NCBI GenBank assembly: GCA_977017575.1
Contig: CDRNVI010000157.1
Coordinates: forward strand, 1 to 64,000
Direction of reading: 5' to 3'
Length of the DNA stretch: 64,000 nt
From: Paramoeba atlantica
Lineage: Eukaryota; Discosea
In this document: positions 8,163 through 17,256 of the stretch, one piece after another
How the letters are laid out: every line of letters begins with the position of its first letter
Numbering within the stretch: the first letter of the stretch is position 1
Translations under genes and position numbers: made by a program
The notes under the pieces: model-generated
Seen by the model: only the letters and a program-made list of their open reading frames with translations
What the model was told of the DNA's origin: nothing
The model's database searches: none

Positions 8163-9701
8163 CAGGGGTGCGGGTCTAAGGGTGGGAGGCGTCTAAAATG
8201 CGTAGAAGTTGTCCAATTTTGGAAAATAATAGCGCATTGGATAGCTCTCACAGAGTTGTATGTTTTAGGCGCATTAAAATCCTGTGATTTTAACGTACAT
8301 ATTTTTTGATACCACATTTCGCTTTTTTCCCTCGCAGGAAATACACTTTTTACTAGAAAATGCCCCAAAAGAGCGCTCGCTCGAGGACTTCCCGTGGAGT
8401 ACTGAGCGATAGATCGTATTCTTCCCCCGCCCCCGTCAAAGAGAGTCACCGCATGCTTTTGGTGGCGGAATACGAGCGCACAGGATCGTACTCCGCTACG
8501 GCGCAGCACTTTGGTGTTCATGAGAACACTGTAAAACGTTGGGTTGAACGTTTTACCCTTACAGGTGACGTGTTAACGGCATCCCGAGAGCGTGTCTCGA
8601 CGGTGGTTACCCCTGCGTTCCTGGATGTGGCTCTCAAGCTTGTCGACGAGGGGTATCGCGACCTTGTTTACGGCGTAGAGAGCTGGAGCGATCTTCTGCG
8701 AGAGATCCGTAGCCAAGGATTCACCTGCAGTCGACGGACCCTAGTCGACACATTGAAGAAGCAAGGCGTTGTGCTCCGCACTCTTCGGCGACGACCATCA
8801 CTCACACTCGAACACAAGGAGAAACGGTTGCAATTTTGTAAGGCGATGCTCGAGAAGAGCGACGCTCAACTCCTTCATTTTGTTTATTGTGACGAAAAGA
8901 AGTTTACTTACGGTCGTGGGCGTTCCGGGCGAACTTACCTTTGTCGGAGGACGGACCCCCATAAGGAACAACGAGGCGAGCTAGAATCATGGTACGGCGG
9001 AAATGGGATTATGGTTTGGATGGGTGTGAGCCTCAAACACGGCTTCCATCTCCACATTTTCCCTCCTCGAAATTCAGAAGGCCAGAAACTCACCGTTACG
9101 GGTGAAATTTTTGATCAGGCTATGAAAAAGCCACGGGGCTTTCTTCAATATTTAAAGCGACATCCAGCGGCCACGATTGCCATGGACAACTGCCCGGCCC
9201 ACAACAAGGCGCGTGCCATGTTCCGTGATACAGGAATTTCCGTTCTTCCCTGGCCTGCAAAATCTTCAGACCTGAATCCGATCGAAAATTTGTGGTCTGT
9301 GATGGACACAGACAAAAATCTTCTTCGACCCCGAAATCGACAGCAACTGGAAGCCGCCACTGAGGGGTCTTTCCTTAAATTGAAACAGACCCACTCTGCA
9401 ACGGTTCAGAAAACGTTGAAGAGTTTCAGGAAGCGTTGTGAAATTGTTATTAGTCGGAACGGGGGGCACTGTGGTTACTAATTGTCTTTTGCAATCCAAA
9501 TTACAGAAATTATTGACATCACTAAAGTATTGCAATATGTGTTTTTGACCCTTACATGAAAGGGGGGTACCCCCCAAACCCCGGATGCTACCTATCCTAA
9601 AACATACAACTCTGTGAGAGCTATCCAATGCGCTATTATTTTCCAAAATTGGACAACTTTTACGAATTTTAGACCCCCCCACCTTTAGATTCGCACCCCT
9701 G
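8163..9701 (+). mobile_element. Tc1/mariner-like transposon, complete (1539 bp)
   Basis: Inverted ends of about 107 bp (left CAGGGGTGCGGGTCTAAG, right ending CGCACCCCTG) differ at only some ten positions. They are flanked by TA at 8161-8162 and 9702-9703, the usual Tc1/mariner target duplication. One uninterrupted transposase ORF lies between them. Related, more decayed copies with the same end words lie at 21727-23821, 23844-24290 and around 25335-25420. End similarity and the open ORF mark it as the youngest of the group. Confidence 0.93.
8360..9481 (+). CDS. Tc1/mariner-type transposase, 373 aa
   Basis: Cut-and-paste transposase acting on the ends of its own element. The N-terminal HTH (SHRMLLVAEYERTGSYS, then FGVHENTVKRWVERF) binds DNA. 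A second HTH-like stretch lies near SQGFTCSRRTLVDTLKK. The catalytic DDE core has FVYCDEKKFTYG (first Asp, about residue 178), TIAMDNCPAHN (second Asp, about 276) and KSSDLNPIENLW (Glu, about 309). I count 32 residues between the second Asp and the Glu, against 34 in Tc1/mariner. The protein ends GGHCGY, also seen in the copy at 21727. Length is normal for the superfamily. No stop or frameshift is present, so it may be active. Confidence 0.93.
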   Translation: MPQKSARSRTSRGVLSDRSYSSPAPVKESHRMLLVAEYERTGSYSATAQHFGVHENTVKRWVERFTLTGDVLTASRERVSTVVTPAFLDVALKLVDEGYRDLVYGVESWSDLLREIRSQGFTCSRRTLVDTLKKQGVVLRTLRRRPSLTLEHKEKRLQFCKAMLEKSDAQLLHFVYCDEKKFTYGRGRSGRTYLCRRTDPHKEQRGELESWYGGNGIMVWMGVSLKHGFHLHIFPPRNSEGQKLTVTGEIFDQAMKKPRGFLQYLKRHPAATIAMDNCPAHNKARAMFRDTGISVLPWPAKSSDLNPIENLWSVMDTDKNLLRPRNRQQLEAATEGSFLKLKQTHSATVQKTLKSFRKRCEIVISRNGGHCGY

Positions 9702-9703
9702 TA

Positions 9704-10038
9704 TAGTTTACGGTGAGAATTGGTCAAATAAATTACTTATTTTTGTTATACCCTTTTGTAGTTGGTGATGGCCGAGGGGCATTGTACCTATTGTTAATAA
9801 TTCAACTGAATTGATATACACTCCCCAGATGTAACCCCGTGTGTATATACGATTATAACGGATTTTCGTATGGCTGGTTATTAATTCAAGACTTTGTTTC
9901 ATTTGTGATTCGCAACAGCTAAAGTTTTCATGCCAGTAATCGACGGACCATCGACCCGCACGTTACGTTCGTCGCGTAGTTCTTCACCGGTGCAACCGCT
10001 CGCGGCTACCGAGCCGTTAATACAGGAGGACAAACATT
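9704..10038. other. Gap with one short ORF
   Basis: A 51-codon frame starts at 9930 (MPVIDGPSTRTLRSSRSSS) and overlaps the start of the ORF at 10039 in another frame. It could be the N-terminus of that protein if a frameshift or splice is involved. Nothing else is seen. Confidence 0.25.
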
Positions 10039-10473
10039 ATGGGCTCTGTGATTGGAGAAAAGCTACTAACCAAAGATGGGGATAACCCGTCGATTGACGT
10101 CCAGGCGAAATTACGGCGTAAAGACCAAGGAAATTTGGAAAAACAAACGCTGTATGGTAAAATATGGAAGCAAGGGTTCGATTTGTGGGGCATATGGGAG
10201 GACAAGCCGTCGAAAGAATATCCTTTCCCCCATCCCGAGTTAGACTATTTCGAGGTCAACGTTATGGAGCAGAAGAGAGTACCCCGTTTGTTGCCTTCAG
10301 AAGAAGGCCGGTCAGACGCCATGACTATACAAGGTCCGCCGGAGCAAGGCGGGGGAGGCATGCCAGATCTCATGGGAGGGAGGTCTATACCATCTGGGGC
10401 ACTGACATTCGTCTCTAACAATCCAGATGGCACCGGTAGCGCACTACTAGATCTAAATGCTCTGGGTCCGTAA
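10039..10473 (+). CDS. Unrecognised ORF with FPHP motif, 144 aa
   Basis: Opens at an ATG (MGSVIGEKLLTKDGDNPS). The central block LYGKIWKQGFDLWGIW followed by YPFPHPELDYFEVNVM matches the ORF at 6998 (YTFPHPMLKYIEVEVL). The C-terminal half is Gly/Pro/Ser-rich with PPEQGGGGMPD. I cannot name the family. The two relatives flank the Tc1-like element about 3 kb apart and may be a small host family or parts of an unrecognised mobile element. No signal or membrane segment is seen. Confidence 0.4.
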   Translation: MGSVIGEKLLTKDGDNPSIDVQAKLRRKDQGNLEKQTLYGKIWKQGFDLWGIWEDKPSKEYPFPHPELDYFEVNVMEQKRVPRLLPSEEGRSDAMTIQGPPEQGGGGMPDLMGGRSIPSGALTFVSNNPDGTGSALLDLNALGP

Positions 10474-10573
10474 TAGCCTATTACGTTTGGACCATGGATC
10501 AACGCAGTTGATGACGGCGGTTTCCGCATTTGTGATCTCATCCGTGAACTTCGTGATGCCCCAGAGTATGGCC

Positions 10574-11011
10574 TTAGGATGCGCGTTTGCAGCATGGGTG
10601 TCCCCAGGTCACTTTGCTTTTGCAGTTATGTTTACAAGGTGTGCTACGTTGTGACGGCCTCATAGTTCCCGCCGTCGACTTTTTCATATCTTGATTTACA
10701 CTTTCTGGTGGGTTACTTCGCATAGAGGTTTGCGGATCTAACGTTTCTTGGAATATGAGGTGGCGTTTACAACAAGGGTGTTCACATTGCGCTTTGTCTA
10801 TGTACCGATGTTTACATTCCGGGGCGGTTTGTTGTGCATCAGGGGGTGTAGGCGCGGCATGGGGTACAGTTGTGGGTGGAAGCGGTGGCTCGAAAAGTCC
10901 TTTCTTGCAACAGGGATGCCAGCAGATATATCTGTCCTTACACTTATGTTTGCACGGAGCTAGCGGTGGTGTTGTTGTGTTGCTGGTAGGAGGATCGCTA
11001 CTTTTTGTCAC
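10574..11011 (-). CDS. Cys/His zinc-knuckle ORF with three modules
   Basis: An open frame of about 145 codons with three copies of a compact Cys/His module: CKHKCKDRYICWHPCCK, CKHRYIDKAQCEHPCCK and CKHNCKSKVTWGHPCCK. The first copy keeps the full Cx3Cx5CxHxCC pattern; the second and third have each lost one Cys. A similar CxHxC-CxHxCC module sits near the C-terminus of HFM1/MER3-type helicases, but no helicase motif is present here. Linkers are rich in Pro, Thr and Ser. The frame opens without an ATG (first start-like codon is GTG), so it is partial or begins in an upstream exon. A nucleic-acid or protein-binding role is inference. Confidence 0.5.
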   Translation of the reverse strand: MTKSSDPPTSNTTTPPLAPCKHKCKDRYICWHPCCKKGLFEPPLPPTTVPHAAPTPPDAQQTAPECKHRYIDKAQCEHPCCKRHLIFQETLDPQTSMRSNPPESVNQDMKKSTAGTMRPSQRSTPCKHNCKSKVTWGHPCCKRAS

Positions 11012-11076
11012 ACCCTGGATGGAATTTGTAGTAATTTACTACATGAGTAATTGGTGTAGTAAAATACTACATTTGA
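11012..11076 (+). repeat. Solo hAT-like end related to the one at 52052
   Basis: ACACCCTGGATGG, then TAGTAATTTACTAC, ATGAG and TAGTAAAATACTAC. The end at 52052 has ATACCCTGGACGG, then GGTAATTACCAC, ATGCG and GGTAATTACCAC in the same order. No matching right end was found. The following 11077-11790 holds no gene I can support. Confidence 0.45.
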
Positions 11077-11852
11077 ATTGAACATTACTACATCTTCTGC
11101 CGTAGTATGATGTGACGTATAAACCCCTCGACACGAATAAAACCCCTCTAAAATCAGTAGGATAAGTTCGTAGGGTAGAAAGTAGGGTAGAAAATCAGTA
11201 GGGTAGTTTGTGGGGTCGCGTGCAATAGCGGTTTGAGTGGCAGATTTTCCTGCTCTGTCTGTGGGGACGCCATTCGGGTACAACTTGGATTTTCGGCTAG
11301 TCACGTTGCTTGGTCTCTTAGAAGAGTCCTGCGACGCCCGGTGAGTATCCTGCCCTTTCTGGTAGAAGAAAAGCATGTGGTGATTAAAAGGGAGGAAAAT
11401 TTGAAAATTTCAACAAGGTGCAGGAGAGAAGAAACCATAGTCTGATAAATGCGTCAGACTCGGAAAACTTCTCTCCAGATGAATCTGATCAAGAAATTAC
11501 ACTCATCATGAAGCTTTGAACATTGCGGGACCGGAAATTGAAGCGGAAACATTGCGGGTCTCGGAGCTCGCGTCACTGTTTCATCACCATATGTTTCGGC
11601 TTTCACATGCAGTGGGTCACTACCCTATTTTGGCTTTCATGTACTTCCTTGGATGTTCCATAAGCACTGACACCTGCAGAACGTTGAACAGAATCAATCT
11701 GCCCTTTTCGGTTAGATTGAAGCAGATATGAAGGCTGTGAGGGAAGGGGTCGCGTGTTTCAGCATTGAATTGTTTTAAATGCACGGATTACAGGGCCCGC
11801 GGAAACTTTTAAACCTTCGAAAAAGCACTTTTAAAGCGCTTTCAATTTTAGT

Positions 11853-12239
11853 TTGGAGCTTTTAAAAGCTTTTTTTCAAGATAATTATTTTACCGCTAAT
11901 TCTTATTCTATAACGAGTGACAGCAACTTGACCCAAGGAACTTTCTGTTTAGAATATTTTGGACGTACCTCTGACCCCGATGGTGGAGCATCCCCCGACA
12001 CAGGAACCTACATTTACAAGGCTTGTCCGGAAGGGGAAAGAAAGACATTCATGATTGCACGAGGCATGTCGTCTTCCTATCAAGCGGCACTGCAGTATCT
12101 TAAAAAGCATTCCATAAAATTTGAAGTGTGGCGTGAAGAAAGACATGCCGAGAGAAGACAAAATCCGACACTCCACGTAAGCACGCAAGCGCAAGACGTT
12201 GTGGATTGGAAAGTACTCTATTCCACGTGCCGCTTTTGA
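11853..12239 (+). other. Open frame in the hAT unit, unrecognised
   Basis: A 128-codon frame without an ATG at its start. It contains TYIYKACPEGERKTFMIARG and SSYQAALQYLKKHSIKFEVW, which read like real protein. No family is recognised. It could be remains of the hAT unit's own gene or a captured exon. Confidence 0.3.
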
Positions 12240-12884
12240 AGATCCAATATTTCGGAACAAAAATTGTCGTGGATTATCCCCATGCCCATGTTTCTTATGC
12301 AGTCACATTTGGGAATTTTTCTGAAAAAGGAATTCATATGCTTTTTCATATTGCTTTTTTGTCTTGATTTTTTATTGTAAAAATGCAATAAATTGTAGCA
12401 TGTCAAAGATTCAGCGGATTTATTATTATTTTCACGCTTTTAAGACTAAATAGCTTTGCCTTAACACCCTTAAATGTGTTCTTCACAAAGACTTCCCATA
12501 TTATCGATATTACATTTCAAAGCTATATTACTTCTTTAGGCCAAATTTCTACGACAACGTTTCACGTGTAAGTATGGCTCACATTTTCATTCGGCATTCC
12601 ACGGATGCACACACTACATGCTCATTTACATAAGTGCATCCGCAGGGTAAAGGTCTACACATGTGCTCGAAAGCTCGAAAACTAAAAAAAGCTCGAAAAA
12701 CACTTTTAAAGCACCTTCCATAGCTGAAATAATAATATTTGTAATAATAAGAGTGTTGAAATCTATGAAAGGCAAAACCTGGCAAAACCCGCATATTCCT
12801 CATTGACGTGGCGAAGAAATGTACTTCGTCAAAATTAGTGAATAACATACTTGGTCATCATCCTGCGCTGCAAAACAATTTTTG

Positions 12885-13245
12885 CGCCACAAAAAACGAA
12901 AATTTTGAAAAACTCGAAATAAACCCCCAGAAAGGGTAGCCGAGGTCTTGGCGCACATTTTCCCCCTGGTATCAACAGGACGGGGCCGTCAAGTTCGGTT
13001 TTTTCTGAAAAGAAAATTGAAAAAAAAGTCAACTTGGCGAAAAACATGGCTTAAAAAATAGTTTTTCAAAACCAAATTACTTACTTGTATAGTAGTTTGA
13101 GAGTTTGGGACCTGTACTATCTTTCTATGACGTTTTTTTCACAAGATACCCCTTCTTTAAGTCGTGACACATCTCCCAAGATGATGCCCACCAAAATAGG
13201 TGTCCTGGCAAAACCCGGAAAAACTTAACAGGTTTCAACCCTCTT
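12885..13245 (+). repeat. R1 internal segment
   Basis: Contains the R1 words GGGTAGCCGAGGTCTTGGCG, GTCAAGTTCGGTTTTTTC, CAACTTGGCGAAAAA and GTGTCCTGGCAAAAC. Closest to 42116-42450. The R1 end with the G-rich tract is absent. The gap on either side (12240-12884 and 13246-13497) holds nothing I recognise. Confidence 0.75.
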
Positions 13246-13497
13246 ATAATTCCTATGTCTTTCATAAGTAATTATAAATGCAACTTCGACCGATTCGATC
13301 AATATTTTTTAGGAAAAAAATACTCACTACTTTCCTGACACTACTTAATCGACCTCATGTGTACTGCCACTGCAAGCCAGTGACAACTTGTGCAAGCCAC
13401 AATGGCCATTTTTCTAGTGGACTTTACTTCGGTTGTTGTTAGATCATCAAAAAGGTGAGTTGAGAAAAAACTTCTCTGCTTTCGCTTCATTTTCGAA

Positions 13498-13695
13498 ATG
13501 AGTGAAAGTGACCGAGATCACGCTCTGGATGAAACTCTTAAGTTCAATGAACTCGTTTTTGAGCACGAATGCGTTCTACGTCAAACAATTATAGGCGCTC
13601 TAGAAACTCACTTTGGCAAAGTGATCAACAATATACGTTCCGAAGAATCACTAAAACATACATGCCTCATGAGCTTGATAACCTTACTGACGTAG
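13498..13695 (+). CDS. Small unrecognised ORF, 65 aa
   Basis: Starts at an ATG in the context AAATGAG (MSESDRDHALDETLKFNELV) and reads FEHECVLRQTIIGALETHFG, plausibly helical. No family recognised. GGTGAGTTGAG at 13453-13463, 35 bp upstream, resembles a splice donor, so this may be one exon. It lies inside the hAT-type unit. Confidence 0.3.
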   Translation: MSESDRDHALDETLKFNELVFEHECVLRQTIIGALETHFGKVINNIRSEESLKHTCLMSLITLLT

Positions 13696-14154
13696 GATTA
13701 GAACGATTATCTATTTGAAGCGCTTATTTGTGAAATTTTGATGGCAGGTATCTAAGATAACAACTTGTACTCTCCTCCAGGTTCACCAGTTTTACATCCA
13801 TAAGTAATTACTGTCACCCCCCCTTTATACTTCCGTTTTTATGAAACCGAAAAATTAGTACCCCCCCTTTATACTTCCGCCCAAGAAAAAGCTTTTTTTT
13901 GAACATTTTTTTTTCATGTTTTCGTAAAAAAATTGGAGATGCATAGAGATATTGCTATATAAAAAATTATTTGCGATATTTTTTAACATGCCATTACTCA
14001 CACAGTGGGTTAAGCTTCGTCCCCCTCTTCCTCGCGTTGGACTCCCCAACGAACTAACAGTTTCGAGCCCCGAGCCGGCGACTTTGCCATTGTCCGTCGG
14101 TTCACCTCAGGGAAGGAAGAACCTCACGATGCAGGAGAAGTTGAAGGAGAAGTT

Positions 14155-14894
14155 GTGTGTCACTCCAGTAATAGTGCACAACAACTTAGTGACAAATACG
14201 GCATTTCGTCGCGAAGCATCCGATCCATCCGAAAAAATGGTGCCGGATTTTACCAGAAAAAGGTAAATCTAGGCGGCCGTAGTCGCAAGCGTGAAAGGGG
14301 TTTCAACAAGGACAGGCATGTCGAAATGGAAAAGATAAATGAAATCCTCCTTGGCGAACTCGATGGCATGCGACCGATCACGAAACATACCGTTCTACAT
14401 TTGATGGAGGAACGTGGTGTTTTTCGATCTGACCTGTATGAGAAGGCGAAAGAGGAAACGTACCATCGATTCAAGTACGTTTTCGGATGGACGAATAGAA
14501 AGTTTGGAAAAGCTCAATGTATTTCCCCCAAAGACATCGATAATCGAATCAAGGTGTGGGCAAAAAAATTTTACGTGCAGCACACGGTTCGAAAATATAA
14601 TTATGTGTTGTTCGGGGACGAACTTCGCTCTCTATTGACGGGCCAACCACAGGTGTGAGCGTTGCTCCCATTGGTGCTCTGAACGTGCGAGTGAAGGGCA
14701 CCAATGAGAAAGAAAATGTAACTGTTTTTCTGGCTGGGATATATGATGTGTGTGCGAAAAAGGCGCTCCCGCTACCTCCAATAGTCATTTTTCAATCTTC
14801 GACGAAGGAAGAAAATTCCCGCATATTAAAGGACCTCAAGAGCGTTGAAAATAATTTTGGGAAAATTTACGTTCGCGTAACCGAGTCCGGTTGA
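14155..14894 (+). pseudogene. pogo-like DDE_1 transposase, 5' half, frameshifted
   Basis: Begins with a likely HTH (SSNSAQQLSDKYGISSRSIRS), then NLGGRSRKRERGFNKDRH and a region ending RKYNYVLFGDELRSLL, which carries the first catalytic acidic residue. After a frame change come LNVRVKGTNEKENVTVFLAG and KALPLPPIVIFQSS, the typical DDE_1 core. The old element at 51880-57230 has the matching pieces NRGGASGKREGGFN and RKYSYVFFGDET, so both belong to one family. The second half of the catalytic core (GGCTxLVQLMD block) is missing before the Ulp1-like region begins. It is decayed. Confidence 0.7.
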
Positions 14895-15375
14895 ATGCAA
14901 GAGGAAATTTTCTCCAAAATTCTATCAACCTACATAGCGCTCTCCCGACACCTTTAACCCTACTTCTTGATGAAGATTCTGAAGAAGACAGTACACCAGA
15001 CGACTGGAAGCGCTTTCGCCGTGGTAACGTAATGATTTCTTCTCTCGTTTTGGACACCTTCTGCACAAGGGTTTTGGAATTGTATTTGTCCGAATCCAAA
15101 GAGTCTAACATTGTCTACTGGAACATCTGGGTGACACAGAATATGTTAGCTAGAGGGATACTTCCGAAAAATGTAAATCATGCTACTCGCATTTATGCTT
15201 CTCTCCGCTATGAGTATCGCTATGTACTCATAGAAGTCGGGGGCCACATTATCGCCGTACATGACAGTCAGCGCTTGCAAAGGCCCGCTGCTGCAAAGGC
15301 GAATGTAGATCGTTTTAAAAACTGTCTCATGAAGGTTCTGCTGGTAGATCGTCCCAATACGTACCAACTAGTATA

Positions 15376-16359
15376 CAGGGGGGGCCACGAAAACTGACAA
15401 GGTCCGCATTTTAGCGTCCTGAGGCCGTTTGAGCTGATTTTTGTTGCAAACGAGAGATCTCGTTCTGAATATCGTGTCTACGCTATTTAAAATACAAAAA
15501 CGTTCGCCGGAAAACATTTCCAATGAGTTACAAAAGTGAAATTTAAAGATTTTGCAAATTGAAAAACGGGTCTAAAATTCGTAATGTTTACGTACCGCGG
15601 CCCAAAAAGCACCCAGAAAGTAGGTCTTAATAGCCAGTATTCCCACCTCCACGCTCACGTAGTATAGCGAGGCGCGTGGGAAGACTCTTTAGCGTATTCA
15701 CATACGCCTCGTGACATTCGTTCAACAAATATTCCTTGGCCTTTGGAATAGCCGCTTGTAATTCTTTTCGATTCTGTGGACTACATGGATAAAGTACTTT
15801 ATCCACTCTCTTATGTACCCATTTAAACCCCGGACACCCGAATTGTGTGTCTCGCTCAGCATCAACAATAGCACAGAGCATGGCTCGGAACTCATCCGTA
15901 CCAACGCCGTTATCGCGCGAGTAGGGTGCACGTGCCACGTCACCTGACTCATCGAAACGCGCTTTGTACCGAGAGACAGAACTCTCTGAACAGTTCATCA
16001 TACGTGCCGTATCCGGAATAGATGTCCCACGGTGTCTTTCGTGTGCGCAGACAATGCGCACAGGATATGAACACTGTTCTGGTGATAGCTGGCGACGGTT
16101 TAGTCTATTCCTTTTGCCCATAGTAAGGTAAAAAGAAGAAAAAATAGCCTTTTTTACGTTTTTCGATACTTTTTGCAAAATATTTTGCCCAAAAATTCAA
16201 TATTTTGTAAATATATATTTTTTTGATTAGCAGAAATGGGCTCCAAATAGCGTAGACACGAGATTCAGAACGAGATCTCTCGTTTGCAACAAAAATCAGC
16301 TCAAACGGCCTCAGGACGCTAAAACGCGGACCTTGTCAGTTTTCGTGCCCCCCCCCCTG
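15376..16359 (-). mobile_element. Tc1/mariner deletion derivative, 984 bp
   Basis: Inverted ends of about 110 bp start CAGGGGGGGCCACGAAAAC and run through GAGATCTCGTTCTGAATA to TCTACGCTATTTA. TA flanks both sides (15374-15375 and 16360-16361). It keeps only the N- and C-terminal parts of a transposase. A truncated second copy starts at 44351. It inserted into the Ulp1-like gene of the surrounding element, so it is the younger of the two. Confidence 0.9.
15627..16121 (-). pseudogene. Tc1-type transposase with catalytic core deleted
   Basis: 164 codons from the ATG of MGKRNRLNRRQLSPEQCS. The HTH region GTSIPDTARMMNCSESSVSR is followed almost directly by PQNRKELQAAIPKAKEYLL and the C-terminal tail RERGGGNTGY. 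The DDE core between them is gone, so it cannot catalyse transposition but could still bind ends. The remaining frame is open, which is notable for a deletion derivative. The copy at 44590-44817 keeps the same tail. Confidence 0.8.
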
Positions 16360-16733
16360 TATGTTGGTTGTCTACAACAGGAACCCGGCAATAAAGATTG
16401 TGCCCTGCATGTCATCAACAATCTAAATAATGCGTTGCGTGAGACGAAAAGCATTGTGATCACTCGCAAGCAAATTTCTAAAGAATGCTTTCCTCGAAAA
16501 CAATAGTTTTGTTAAAAACTTTAACAAAATATGTTAAAAGGATATTGCTCATGCGGTATGGTTTTATGCTTACCGCCCACGTGTTTTTCTTGTTTGTGCT
16601 AACATCTTTTTAATTCTCGAATATTCAGTTTATATTCTGTACTCGTTGCTCTTCAAAAAAAAACTTGTGCTCTCATAACTTCTCTACCATCTTATTTCTG
16701 CAATTAAGCTGTGCTCTTTATGTAGTGAACAAA

Positions 16734-17081
16734 ATGTATTGTGCTGTTTTTGAAGTACGTTGCGCGAGGATTGGATATATTAAAGCGAAAGATCCATGGC
16801 ACTTTGTGCAAGTAAATAAAGATACCGTTTCTGTAAATGCGAGAATCCTTCCACTGCGAACATCTCAGCCCTCCGACTTTTTTGAGATTAGAAGATTGGG
16901 TTTGCTCTATACGACGAGCGCCGCGAAACAAAAAAATATTTTTTTTCGTCCATTTTTCAAAAAACAAAAATTCAGCCCCCCCCCCCTTTATACTTCCGAA
17001 AGTCAGGTTCCCCCCTTCAGTACTTCCAAAAGTACTGAAACCGGCGGAAGTATAAAGGGGGGGGGGGGGGTGACAGCATAA
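16734..17081 (+). other. Open frame with KDTVSV motif
   Basis: From an ATG: MYCAVFEVRCARIGYIKAKD, then WHFVQVNKDTVSVNARILP and FFEIRRLGLLYTTS. The peptide KDTVSV is written by the 19-mer AAAGATACCGTTTCTGTAA (16818-16836), which recurs exactly at 5750 and 52180 and in altered form elsewhere. No known domain. The frame runs into the transposon end, so its tail is not meaningful. Confidence 0.35.
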
Positions 17082-17256
17082 CTATAATTATAATTATAAG
17101 TTCAAAAAACTTATAATTTATACTTATAATTACTTATGGAGGGGACAGTAATAATATATTAATAATTGCGGTGGTTGTATAACTACCGCTGTACCCTCGA
17201 TTATTGAAAAAAAAGTGAACAAAAACAGTGAAAATATAAAGAGGAACACAGTAATA

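Larger units (their letters stand above)
14985..16505 (+). pseudogene. Ulp1-like cysteine protease, split by a transposon
   Basis: A C48-type (Ulp1/SENP) protease-like region that would cleave ubiquitin-like conjugates. WKRFRRGNVMISSLVLDTFC resembles the substrate-facing start, and SNIVYWNIWVTQNML follows. RYVLIEVGGHIIAVHDSQ fits the HW...YDS block with the catalytic His replaced or shifted. Beyond the Tc1 insert the frame resumes with QQEPGNKDCALHVINNL, the QxxxxDCG-type block with the catalytic Cys, and ends at a stop at about 16505. Ulp1 genes are carried by some MULE and other DNA transposons; a pogo-like carrier is less usual. The assignment rests on the two blocks only. Confidence 0.5.
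13811..17074 (+). mobile_element. pogo-like element with TTTATACTTCCG ends and a Ulp1-like gene
   Basis: The ends are CTGTCACCCCCCC then TTTATACTTCCG, and the inverted CGGAAGTATAAA, G run, GTGACAG. The left TA is at 13809-13810; the right flank reads CA, so the duplication has decayed or the border is off by a base or two. Second copies of the end word lie subterminally (13862-13880 and 16985-17000). The coding remains are a DDE_1 transposase half followed by a Ulp1-like protease. A 984-bp Tc1 derivative splits the protease. Confidence 0.75.

Noticed and set aside
10574-11011. Calling the zinc-module ORF an HFM1/MER3 helicase
   Set aside because: Only the terminal Cys/His module is shared. 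No DEAD-box or Sec63 motif occurs in any frame nearby.
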